The notes beneath the pieces were generated by a model. It saw only the letters and a list, made by a program, of their open reading frames with translations. It did no database searches and was not told where the DNA came from. Below, one piece after another: positions 1 to 5,047 of a DNA stretch of 5,047 bases. The stretch is from Rhodospirillales bacterium (GTDB taxonomy: Bacteria > Pseudomonadota > Alphaproteobacteria > Rhodospirillales > Defluviicoccaceae). The stretch is from positions 1-5,047 of the forward strand of contig JAUXFS010000194.1 of the NCBI GenBank assembly GCA_030622775.1, written 5' to 3'. The first letter of the stretch is position 1, and the number at the start of each line of letters is the position of its first letter. A program made the position numbers and the translations under genes.

Positions 1-44
1 ACCTTGCCAACGTGCATGGTATATGTGCGTTGCTCGACGATCAT
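1..44 (-). CDS. NIPSNAP family protein, N-terminal fragment (gene continues beyond the left edge)
   Basis: Only the first 14 full codons and part of the next are inside the window. They read MIVEQRTYTMHVGKV if the last codon is GTN. This matches the usual opening of NIPSNAP-domain proteins: a first beta strand with the E-x-R-T-Y-T pattern followed by a G-K-V turn. The family folds as a small dimeric alpha/beta barrel. Bacterial members often sit in catabolic or transport operons, but their biochemical role is mostly unsettled. The start ATG (44..42) is supported by AGAAAAGGA at 60..52, seven bases upstream. The gap to the preceding small membrane protein gene is only 46 bases with no obvious terminator, so co-transcription with the TRAP transporter genes is likely. 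The family call rests on 15 residues and could change once the rest of the gene is read. Confidence 0.72.
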   Translation of the reverse strand, partial: MIVEQRTYTMHVGK

Positions 45-90
45 CGGGGGTTCCTTTTCTCTCGGGTTGCCGGTCAGGTGAGGGCGTCGA

Positions 91-312
91 TCACGGCTCG
101 TCGATGGGTTCGCGGGTGATGCGGTCGCCCTTGCGCGAGGTCGCCAGGATGATCCCGACGCAGGCGGCGGCCATCGCCAGCACCGTCAGGATGAACGGAA
201 CGAAGTGCTTGACGTGGAGGTTGTCGGAACCGAAGGCGTAAAGCACCGCGATGATCACCGGCCACAACAGCCAGTGCAGGGGCTTGCCGAGGAATATTTC
301 GCCGAGTTTCAT
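91..312 (-). CDS. Small two-helix membrane protein coupled to the TRAP permease gene
   Basis: This is a complete 73-residue protein that I cannot assign to a named family. It has a short amphipathic start (MKLGEIFLGK), a hydrophobic segment at about residues 11-27 rich in Trp and Leu, a short polar loop (SDNLHVKH), a second hydrophobic segment at about 39-57, and a charged tail ending in DEP. The basic stretch SRKGDR just after the second segment suggests a hairpin with both ends in the cytoplasm. Its ATG overlaps the permease stop as ATGA (312..309), typical of translational coupling. GGAGGG at 328..323, inside the end of the permease gene, may serve as ribosome binding site, though 10 bases is a long spacing; AAGG at 317..314 is too close to the start to be ideal. 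The overlap and membrane topology suggest a role with the transporter, perhaps as an accessory subunit or assembly factor. That role is inference. Confidence 0.85.
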   Translation of the reverse strand: MKLGEIFLGKPLHWLLWPVIIAVLYAFGSDNLHVKHFVPFILTVLAMAAACVGIILATSRKGDRITREPIDEP

Positions 313-2315
313 GCCTTGACCGCCCTCCGAAACCGGTACTTGCGCGAGATGAACAGCCCGATCCCGGCGATGCCGAGCGCGGTGACCAGGTATCCGGGGA
401 CGACGCCGAACAACGGCACCATCGGCGGATAGAGCAGCGCGATCGACGCGACGGCGACGATGACGCGGGTGAGCGGCGACAGCGGTCCCCTGCACCAACC
501 TTCGAGCGCCACCGACAGGCCCCAGAGGCCGACCAGCGCCGTCAGCGTCGATGCCGCCGTCAACCAGAGCGGGCCTTCGAACAGCAGGCTCGGATTGTAG
601 ACAAACACGAACGGGACGAGATACTTGGCGATACCGATGCGGGCGGACTCCACCGCCGTGCCCATGGGCGACGAGCCGGCGATCGCGGCGGCGGCGAACG
701 AGGCCAGCGCCACCGGCGGGGTGATCGACGACACCACGCCGAAATAGAAGGCGAACAGGTGGGCGGCGATCGGCACCACCCCGACCTCGATCAGCGACGG
801 CACGATCAGCGCGGCGACGGTGATGTAGACGGCGGTGGTGGTCATTCCCATGCCGAGGATGATCGCGGCGATCGCCGTCAGCACCAGCAGCAGAAAAAGG
901 TAGCCGCCCGACAACTCGATGACGATGTTGGTGAACTTGAGGCCGAGGCCGGAGACGAACACCGAGCCGACGATGATGCCGGCGCAGGCGCAGGCGATGG
1001 TCACCGGCATCGCCCGCCGGACTCCGGTCTCGAGGCCGGCGAACAGGTCGACGGCGCTCATCCGGGTCGCTTTGTTGACGAAGCTGAGCGCGACCAGGGT
1101 GACGATCGCCCAGAACGCCGAGAGCATCGGCGTGTAGCCGACCGCCAGCAGCGTCACCAGCACCACCAGGGTCAGGAGTTGGTGCCAGCCCTGCTTCAAC
1201 ACCGGGCCGAGCCGCGGCAGCCGCGCCTTCTCGATCCGTTGCAGGCCGTCCTTCTCGGCTTCGATATCGACCATGAAATAGACGGTGGCGAAGTAGAGGA
1301 AGGTCGGGATGATCGCCGCGACGATCACCCACAGGTAGCTCAGGTGCATGAACTCGGCGATGATGAACGCCGCCGCGCCCATGATCGGCGGGGTGATCTG
1401 GCCGCCGGACGAGGCGCAGGCCTCGACCGCGGCGGCGAACCGGGCGCGGTAGCCGAGCTGTTTCATCAGCGGGATGGTGAACGAGCCGGTGGTGACCACG
1501 TTGGCCACCGCCGAGCCCGAAACCATGCCGAGAAAGGCGCTGGCGACCACCGAGGCCTTGGCCGGGCCGCCGGTGCGATAGCCGGTGAGCGCGATGGCGA
1601 GGTCGATGAACATGCGGCCGGCCCCCGATCGGATCAGCACCGCCCCGAAGATGATGAACAGGACGATGAAGGTGGAGGCGACGAACAGGGGGATGCCGAA
1701 GATTCCCTCGCTGCGCATGAAGATCATGTCGACATATTTCTCGAACGACGTCGGCGGTCCGTAGAAGAACCCGAAGAAGTAATTGGCGTAGAGGGTGTGG
1801 GCGACGAAGAACAGGGTGACCATGACCATCGGGATCCCGACCGCGCGGCGGGTCGCTTCGAACACCAGCGCGATCATCGCGGTGCCGAGATAGAGATCCG
1901 CCCGCGTCAGGTCTCCCTCCCGGCTGGCGAACGCGTCGATGTCGTGGAGGGTATAGGCCTGGATGCCGAGCCCCAGGGCGACCAGGGCGAGGTCGACGAT
2001 CAGGCCGAGGATCCGCCTGGTATTTCCGGCGTCTCCGCTCACCCACACCGGATCGCCGAACAGCCGCCGCCCCAGCGGATTGAGCAGGATCGCCAGCACC
2101 AGCATCACCGTCAGGTGGGTGCTGCGGAACGACCGGCTCTCCGGCGTGCCGAAAACGGCGACGAACAGGTGGAAAAGGGCGAGGGCGATGCTCAGGGTGG
2201 CGCAGGCGACGGCGATCGAACGCACCAGGGTGCGGCGCCGGTCGCGGAGCGCACTCTCCAGCAGGGAGCTGTCCCGGACCTCGCCGTATTCGATACGGTC
2301 AGCCGCCTGAGACAT
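309..2315 (-). CDS. TRAP transporter fused permease, DctQM type, TAXI subfamily
   Basis: This 668-residue integral membrane protein is the ion-driven permease of a tripartite (TRAP) transporter, with the small DctQ-like and large DctM-like parts fused, as is usual in TAXI systems. After a charged cytoplasmic start, hydrophobic helices at about 31-55, 66-81 and 101-122 form the DctQ-like region. The DctM-like region begins near 180. It shows the paired repeats of the family: GMVSGSAVANVVTTGS near 263-278 with ITPPIMGAAAF near 307, and GMGMTTTAVY near 488 with SSITPPVALASFAAA near 529. Three more hydrophobic segments (about 582-606, 615-633, 635-656) follow. Two ATGs are possible. GAGAGGG (2328..2322) abuts the first (2321) but sits six bases from the second (2315), so I chose the second. 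The gene follows the binding-protein gene after 114 bases and overlaps the next by four. The transported substrate is unknown. Confidence 0.95.
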   Translation of the reverse strand: MSQAADRIEYGEVRDSSLLESALRDRRRTLVRSIAVACATLSIALALFHLFVAVFGTPESRSFRSTHLTVMLVLAILLNPLGRRLFGDPVWVSGDAGNTRRILGLIVDLALVALGLGIQAYTLHDIDAFASREGDLTRADLYLGTAMIALVFEATRRAVGIPMVMVTLFFVAHTLYANYFFGFFYGPPTSFEKYVDMIFMRSEGIFGIPLFVASTFIVLFIIFGAVLIRSGAGRMFIDLAIALTGYRTGGPAKASVVASAFLGMVSGSAVANVVTTGSFTIPLMKQLGYRARFAAAVEACASSGGQITPPIMGAAAFIIAEFMHLSYLWVIVAAIIPTFLYFATVYFMVDIEAEKDGLQRIEKARLPRLGPVLKQGWHQLLTLVVLVTLLAVGYTPMLSAFWAIVTLVALSFVNKATRMSAVDLFAGLETGVRRAMPVTIACACAGIIVGSVFVSGLGLKFTNIVIELSGGYLFLLLVLTAIAAIILGMGMTTTAVYITVAALIVPSLIEVGVVPIAAHLFAFYFGVVSSITPPVALASFAAAAIAGSSPMGTAVESARIGIAKYLVPFVFVYNPSLLFEGPLWLTAASTLTALVGLWGLSVALEGWCRGPLSPLTRVIVAVASIALLYPPMVPLFGVVPGYLVTALGIAGIGLFISRKYRFRRAVKA

Positions 2316-2361
2316 CCGCATCCCTCTCGATGAACGACCCCATCGGCCGCGAGCGAAGAAA

Positions 2362-2401
2362 GGGAAAGGGGCCCGGCAAAACGACCGGGAGCACCCTTCC
2401 C
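2362..2401 (-). promoter_or_regulatory. Intercistronic stem-loop between binding-protein and permease genes
   Basis: In the minus-strand RNA, CCCGG (2389..2385) pairs with CCGGG (2376..2372) around a U-rich loop, with a U-G pair able to extend the stem by one. An outer arm GGGAAGGG (2401..2394) can pair with CCCTTTCCC (2370..2362) with one bulged base. It begins 28 bases after the binding-protein stop codon and ends 46 bases before the permease start. The bases after it (TTTCTTC) are only mildly U-rich, so full termination looks unlikely. In transporter operons such hairpins commonly protect the upstream message or partly stop transcription, giving more binding protein than permease. That role is inferred here. 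Confidence 0.55.
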
Positions 2402-2429
2402 TCGAGCTTCCTTGGGCTCGGCGTTGGTA

Positions 2430-3392
2430 CTACTCGGCGGCGACGCCCATTTCGTCGTAGTAGCGCTTGGCCCCCGGATGCACCGGGATCCCGGCGCCGA
2501 GAAGGGCGTTGTCGAGCTTGGCGTGGTTCCACACCTTCTTGACCTTCACCAGGTCGGCGTGGTTGTCCCACAGTGCCTTGACCATGTTGTAGACGAGGTC
2601 GTCGGCGAGATCCTTGTTGACCACCAGGACCGTCACCGCGCCCAGGGTGGTGACCGGTTGCTTGACGCTCTTGTAGTGGGCGTTGGTGATCAGCGACTTG
2701 ATGTAACCGGGGTTCTTGTCGAGGATCTTGGCGAGGATGTCGTCGTCGACGGGAAGGAACCGGATGCCGGGGCTGAACTCGAGATCGAGGAACGAGGCCT
2801 GCGGCACGCTGGTCAACGCCGCGTAAGCGTCGATGTGGGCGTCCTTCATCAGTCCGACCGAGTCCGAATAGGAAACGTGATGGACGGTGCCGCCGTTCTT
2901 TTTCACGTCGTCGATCGAGTAGCCGTAGTATCCGATGACCATCTTGTAGGCGGCGTAACCGGACCATTGGGCCTTGCCGGGGCTGACGTCCTTGTCCTTG
3001 AGATCGGCGTAGGACGTGATCTTCGAGTCGGCGGGCACCACGGTCTGCAGGCCGGCCGGATAGAGGGTGGCGAAGTGACGAACATTCGGGTGCTTCTTGT
3101 CGAACGCCTCCTGACCGGCGAAGCCGTCGTAGGCGGTGTGGCCGTAGGTCCAGCCGATTTCGGCCTCGCCCTTGTTGACGTCCTTGACGTTGCCGACGCC
3201 ACCGCCGGGGCCGTTCGAGGTCGAGATTCCGGGAACCTGCTTTTGAAGAATTTCGGCGATCTTGGCGCCGAGCGGATACCAACTGCCGCCGGCCGGGCCG
3301 GACGCCATGCGAACGAACGTTTCCGCCGAAACGTGGTGACTTCCCACGGCAACGGGGAGCGCCACGAGCAATGCCAATAAGATACGGACCAT
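2430..3392 (-). CDS. TAXI family TRAP transporter solute-binding protein
   Basis: This 320-residue periplasmic protein would capture a small ligand, probably an organic acid or amino acid as in characterised TAXI systems, and pass it to the fused permease encoded next. A signal peptide is clear: MVR, a Leu/Ala/Val core, then a VSA-ET cleavage site near residue 23. The mature protein opens with the family's FVRMASGPAGGSWYPLG (26-42) and continues with GGGVGNVKDVNKGEAEIGW (63-81). It ends with the typical HPGAKRYYDEMG (305-316). Near 137-150, where many TAXI proteins carry a G-S-G-T motif, it reads SPGKAQWSGYAAYK, so the pocket is divergent. Two adjacent ATGs lie at 3395 and 3392. GGAGG (3402..3398) is five bases from the second but only two from the first, so I chose the second. 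It is probably the first gene of the transporter operon. Confidence 0.94.
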   Translation of the reverse strand: MVRILLALLVALPVAVGSHHVSAETFVRMASGPAGGSWYPLGAKIAEILQKQVPGISTSNGPGGGVGNVKDVNKGEAEIGWTYGHTAYDGFAGQEAFDKKHPNVRHFATLYPAGLQTVVPADSKITSYADLKDKDVSPGKAQWSGYAAYKMVIGYYGYSIDDVKKNGGTVHHVSYSDSVGLMKDAHIDAYAALTSVPQASFLDLEFSPGIRFLPVDDDILAKILDKNPGYIKSLITNAHYKSVKQPVTTLGAVTVLVVNKDLADDLVYNMVKALWDNHADLVKVKKVWNHAKLDNALLGAGIPVHPGAKRYYDEMGVAAE

Positions 3393-3393
3393 C

Positions 3394-3419
3394 ATCTCCT
3401 CCCTTCGGGGTGAGAAGAT
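3394..3419 (-). promoter_or_regulatory. Hairpin that would sequester the Shine-Dalgarno sequence of the binding-protein gene
   Basis: In the minus-strand RNA, AUCUUCUC (3419..3412) can pair with GAGGAGAU (3401..3394) over eight positions, seven Watson-Crick and one U-G. Two more C-G pairs are possible inside after bulging one A, leaving a small CCGAA loop. The 3' arm contains most of the GGAGG ribosome binding site and the first two bases of the first ATG, so folding would hide the site from the ribosome. The pairing is read directly from the sequence. Its use in translational control is inference, because purine-rich ribosome binding sites find chance pyrimidine partners fairly often. Confidence 0.45.
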
Positions 3420-3444
3420 CGGGTGACCTCCGCCCCCGGTTTGC

Positions 3445-3483
3445 ACGGTTGTGGTTTCCTTGCTTCCTCGCGGAAGCAACCGT
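3445..3483 (-). promoter_or_regulatory. GNRA-capped hairpin with a competing pairing in the leader of the binding-protein gene
   Basis: The minus-strand RNA contains TTGCTTCC (3479..3472), the tetraloop GCGA, then GGAAGCAA (3467..3460), a perfect eight-pair stem capped by a GNRA-type loop. An overlapping alternative is ACGGTTG (3483..3477) with CAACCGT (3451..3445), also perfect over seven pairs. The two pairings share the bases TTG at 3479..3477, so they could either compete or combine as a nested stem. The element lies after the candidate promoter and before the hairpin covering the ribosome binding site. It could be a regulatory leader or simply an mRNA-stabilising structure. There is no U-run after it, so it does not look like an intrinsic terminator. 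Confidence 0.5.
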
Positions 3484-3496
3484 TGTTGTCCAATCG

Positions 3497-3526
3497 ATTA
3501 TAGGCCGCGAACCGCGCCGCTATCCA
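3497..3526 (-). promoter_or_regulatory. Candidate sigma70 promoter of the transporter operon
   Basis: A perfect TATAAT lies at 3502..3497 on the minus strand, in one of the more AT-rich stretches of the gap. The best -35 candidate is TGGATA at 3526..3521 with an 18-base spacer, matching TTGACA at three of six positions, so the -35 is weak. Transcription would start near 3490 and give a leader of about 98 bases that contains both predicted hairpins. A weak -35 with a strong -10 fits a promoter needing an activator, but that is inference. Confidence 0.5.
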
Positions 3527-3531
3527 GCCGT

Positions 3532-3544
3532 ATCGTACGATCGT
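3532..3544. promoter_or_regulatory. Palindromic sequence just upstream of the candidate promoter
   Basis: ATCGTACGAT (3532-3541) is a perfect 10-base palindrome and overlaps a second one, ACGATCGT (3537-3544). They end five bases upstream of the candidate -35 box, where an activator or repressor could bind. No regulator gene is in the window, and a 10-base palindrome arises by chance about once per thousand positions, so this is a weak operator candidate. Confidence 0.25.
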
Positions 3545-3563
3545 CGTTGGGGGCCGTTGGGGA

Positions 3564-4520
3564 TCAGTTGCCCGAGACCGAGTCGATGGCGCCGAAGACG
3601 GTCCGTAACCGCTCCAGGCTCGTCGGCGACAGCGGCCCACGCTGGAGCGATCCGACGTTGGCCTCCAGGTGGTCGGCGCTTCCGGTGCCGGTGAGCACCA
3701 CGCCGACGCCGGGCTCGTGGCGGCAGAAACGGTAGGCGGCGTCGATCACGCTTTCGGCTCCGCCGTCGTCGACGAGGAATCCGAGCGGGTCGTCGGCGTC
3801 GAGCGCGTCGGCGGCGATCAGCCCCCGGGCGGCGAGGTCGCCGATCATTTCGCGGAGCGCGTCGGGCCGGCTGAGCACCCGCCTCACCCCGAACATCACC
3901 AAGGTGGCGATGTTGTTTTCGAGGGTGCGGGCGAGCACCCGGTCGCGGGCCGACGGGTTGATCAGGTTGAAGCCGACCATCATCACGTCCCAGCAATCGT
4001 CGCCGACCGCCCGGGTCAGCATGCGATGCTGCGGGTCGATGATGAACCGCTCGGTGATGCCGAGGAACCGGATCTTGCCCCGCTCCCGCAGCTTGAGCAG
4101 CGCCGGCACCAGTTCGTCGCGGCAGCGTTCGTACTGTCCCGGCGTTACCCCGTGCAGGTGGAAGATGTCGACGTAGTCGGTGCCGAGACGCGCCAGGCTG
4201 GCGTCGAGGTTTCGCGCCAGATCCCCGCCGCTGATCAGCCGGTCGCCGTCGACCGGCGCGCCCGGCGGGATCACCAGCGACTTGGTCGAGATGACGACCT
4301 CGGCGCGGCGCCCGGCGATGCCCTTGCCGACGATCTCCTCGGTGCCATAGACCGGGGCGGTGTCGAACAGGGTGACGCCGAGATCGAGGGCGCGCTCGAC
4401 GATCGCCACCGACCGCGCCGGGCTGGCGCCGGCGCCCCGACCCAGCATGCTGTGCCCGCCGCTTCCCAACCCGGCGACCCCGACCCGCAACCCGGTCCGC
4501 CCCAACGTCGTCGTCCGCAT
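3564..4520 (-). CDS. Aldo/keto reductase
   Basis: This complete 318-residue protein should be a cytosolic NAD(P)H-dependent oxidoreductase with a TIM-barrel fold, interconverting carbonyl compounds and alcohols. It opens with MRTTTLGRTGLRVGVAGLG, the usual first strand of the family. The catalytic tetrad is visible: Asp53 and Tyr58 in LFDTAPVYG, Lys80 in VISTK, and His123 in DIFHLHGV. GKIRFLGIT (148-156) and the cofactor-loop region TGTGSADHLEANV (277-289) are also typical. The start at 4520 is preceded by GAGG (4531..4528) with a seven-base spacer. An in-frame ATG at 4610 would add 30 residues with no family similarity, so I rejected it. The substrate cannot be told from the sequence. The gene lies upstream of the TRAP operon in the same direction, with a 171-base gap containing a candidate promoter, so a functional link is possible but unproven. 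Confidence 0.95.
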   Translation of the reverse strand: MRTTTLGRTGLRVGVAGLGSGGHSMLGRGAGASPARSVAIVERALDLGVTLFDTAPVYGTEEIVGKGIAGRRAEVVISTKSLVIPPGAPVDGDRLISGGDLARNLDASLARLGTDYVDIFHLHGVTPGQYERCRDELVPALLKLRERGKIRFLGITERFIIDPQHRMLTRAVGDDCWDVMMVGFNLINPSARDRVLARTLENNIATLVMFGVRRVLSRPDALREMIGDLAARGLIAADALDADDPLGFLVDDGGAESVIDAAYRFCRHEPGVGVVLTGTGSADHLEANVGSLQRGPLSPTSLERLRTVFGAIDSVSGN

Positions 4521-4881
4521 GGCTTTACCTCGCAACCCATTTACCCGGCAGCAGAACCACAACACGACCGCTCCGACAACCGGTTTCAGGCTTCGCGCGG
4601 AGCCTTGCAAGCCGATTTTCGCTCCCGGGCCGCAATCGCCGGAACATTCTCTCGCGGGTCGCCCTCGGGGAGCCGATTGACACGAACTGGGCCGCTGCGA
4701 TCGCCGGGACCGGTACAGTGTTTCGGCAAGGCCCGGTGCCGGTATGAAGGGGAGGGCGCCAAGCCGCCCCCCCGCTCACCCAATCTTCACATCACAAAAC
4801 GGCGAAGCGGGTCGCGGCCCGCCCGTGTACATTGGTTGCCGTCTCCGGGTCGGATCCGGGGAATACCCAGCGGCTAATCGC
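4521..4881. other. Non-coding gap upstream of the aldo/keto reductase gene
   Basis: I see no convincing gene in these 361 bases. Short open frames on both strands have no recognisable domain and no good ribosome binding site. The gap should hold the promoter of the reductase gene, but I cannot identify one with confidence. It contains a near-palindrome GCGGGTCGCGGCCCGC (4807-4822). On the minus strand this gives a five-pair G/C hairpin followed seven bases later by TTTT, a weak terminator candidate for the gene to the right. It also holds an imperfect inverted repeat (4709-4716 with 4736-4743), a C7 run (4767-4773), and a TCCGGG direct repeat (4844-4849 and 4855-4860). Confidence 0.6.
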
Positions 4882-5047
4882 TCACCCACTTTGCCATAAA
4901 AGGAAGTCGTCCCCGTCGACGTTCTGGGCGATCGGTCCCGAGTGCACCAGCTTGAAGCCGGCGTTGTTCAGCCTGTATTTGACAAGTGGTATAGCTATAA
5001 GAGAGGAGAACTTTCTACCCCACCAAAAATTGAAATACAACTGCCCG
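4882..5047 (-). CDS. Unidentified protein, C-terminal fragment (gene begins beyond the right edge)
   Basis: A minus-strand frame runs without a stop from the window edge to a TGA at 4884..4882, giving the last 54 residues of a protein. It begins with aromatic-rich GQLYFNFWWGRKFSS, then a short hydrophobic stretch and KYRLNNAGFKLVHSGPI, and ends DGDDFLLWQSG. The pattern of an amphipathic helix leading to a G-F-x-L-V strand and an acidic turn before a final hydrophobic strand resembles the C-terminal edge of a Rossmann-like domain such as a SAM-dependent methyltransferase. I do not recognise the family well enough to name it. The part nearer the stop uses G/C-ending codons like its neighbours, while the upstream 22 codons are AT-richer. 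A stop-free frame of this length could in principle occur by chance, but the protein-like pattern argues for a real gene. Confidence 0.6.
   Translation of the reverse strand, partial: GQLYFNFWWGRKFSSLIAIPLVKYRLNNAGFKLVHSGPIAQNVDGDDFLLWQSG

Noticed and set aside
91..2046. A 651-codon minus-strand frame running through the permease gene in another frame and into the small membrane protein
   Set aside because: Everything before the last 73 residues is Arg/Pro/Gly-rich out-of-frame translation of the permease gene. Only the part from 312 is protein-like.
759..2333. A 524-codon open frame on the plus strand opposite the permease gene
   Set aside because: Its product is dominated by Asp, Glu, Arg, Gly, His and Gln with no domain pattern. 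This is what the antisense frame of a GC-rich membrane protein gene gives. The minus-strand permease has clear family motifs.
2412..3380. A long plus-strand open frame opposite the TAXI gene
   Set aside because: It is antisense to a well-supported gene, has no recognisable family, and its Val/Gly/Asp-rich make-up is expected from complementing GC-rich codons.
4676..4681. TTGACA on the plus strand as a -35 box
   Set aside because: No acceptable -10 box lies 15-19 bases downstream, and no plus-strand gene follows.
4525..4779. Possible small gene on the minus strand in the gap upstream of the reductase
   Set aside because: It has no convincing ribosome binding site, no recognisable domain, and an Arg/Pro/Ala-rich product typical of chance frames in GC-rich DNA.
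4807..4822. Near-palindrome as an intrinsic terminator of the right-edge gene
   Set aside because: On the minus strand the stem is only five clean pairs and the TTTT run is seven bases away. It is too weak for a separate terminator call and is recorded only within the gap description.
3669..4877. A 402-codon plus-strand open frame opposite the aldo/keto reductase and into the gap
   Set aside because: It lies antisense to a gene with a complete catalytic tetrad, and its product is low-complexity and rich in Asp, Arg, Pro and Gly.
1..5047. CRISPR arrays, tRNA or rRNA genes, insertion sequences, phage or defence genes
   Set aside because: I found no regularly spaced repeats, no cloverleaf or rRNA-like sequence, and no transposase, integrase, nuclease or toxin-antitoxin pattern in any frame.

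Overview
The window is about 5 kb of GC-rich bacterial DNA (roughly 60-65% G+C by eye, with strong third-position G/C bias in every gene). All recognisable genes lie on the minus strand, so the biology reads from right to left. The gene families and style (a TAXI-type TRAP transporter, a NIPSNAP-family protein, high GC) suggest an alphaproteobacterium of Rhodospirillales type. That placement is an inference, because nothing here is a taxonomic marker.

Reading in transcription order: (1) 5047-4882 is the 3' end of an unidentified gene whose start lies outside the window. (2) 4881-4521 is a non-coding gap of about 360 bases. (3) 4520-3564 is a complete aldo/keto reductase gene with its catalytic tetrad intact. 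(4) 3563-3393 is a gap holding a candidate sigma70 promoter with a perfect TATAAT box, a palindrome just upstream, and a leader of about 100 bases with two predicted hairpins. (5) 3392-2430 encodes a secreted TAXI-family solute-binding protein. (6) 2429-2316 is an intercistronic gap containing a GC-rich stem-loop. (7) 2315-309 encodes a fused DctQM-type TRAP permease. (8) 312-91 encodes a 73-residue protein with two membrane segments, overlapping the permease gene by ATGA. (9) 44-1 is the start of a NIPSNAP-family gene behind a good ribosome binding site.

Genes 5 to 9 look like one operon: a periplasmic binding protein delivers a carboxylate-type ligand to an ion-driven fused permease, with a small membrane protein translationally coupled to the permease and a NIPSNAP protein downstream. 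The aldo/keto reductase lies upstream in the same direction but is separated by the candidate promoter, so it may be a separate transcription unit. The substrate of the transporter cannot be read from the sequence.

Most of the window is ordinary transporter-operon content. The points worth a second look are the structured leader of the binding-protein gene (one hairpin would bury its Shine-Dalgarno sequence), the uncharacterised small membrane protein, the divergent ligand-pocket region of the binding protein, and a sharp fall in G+C inside the gene at the right edge.
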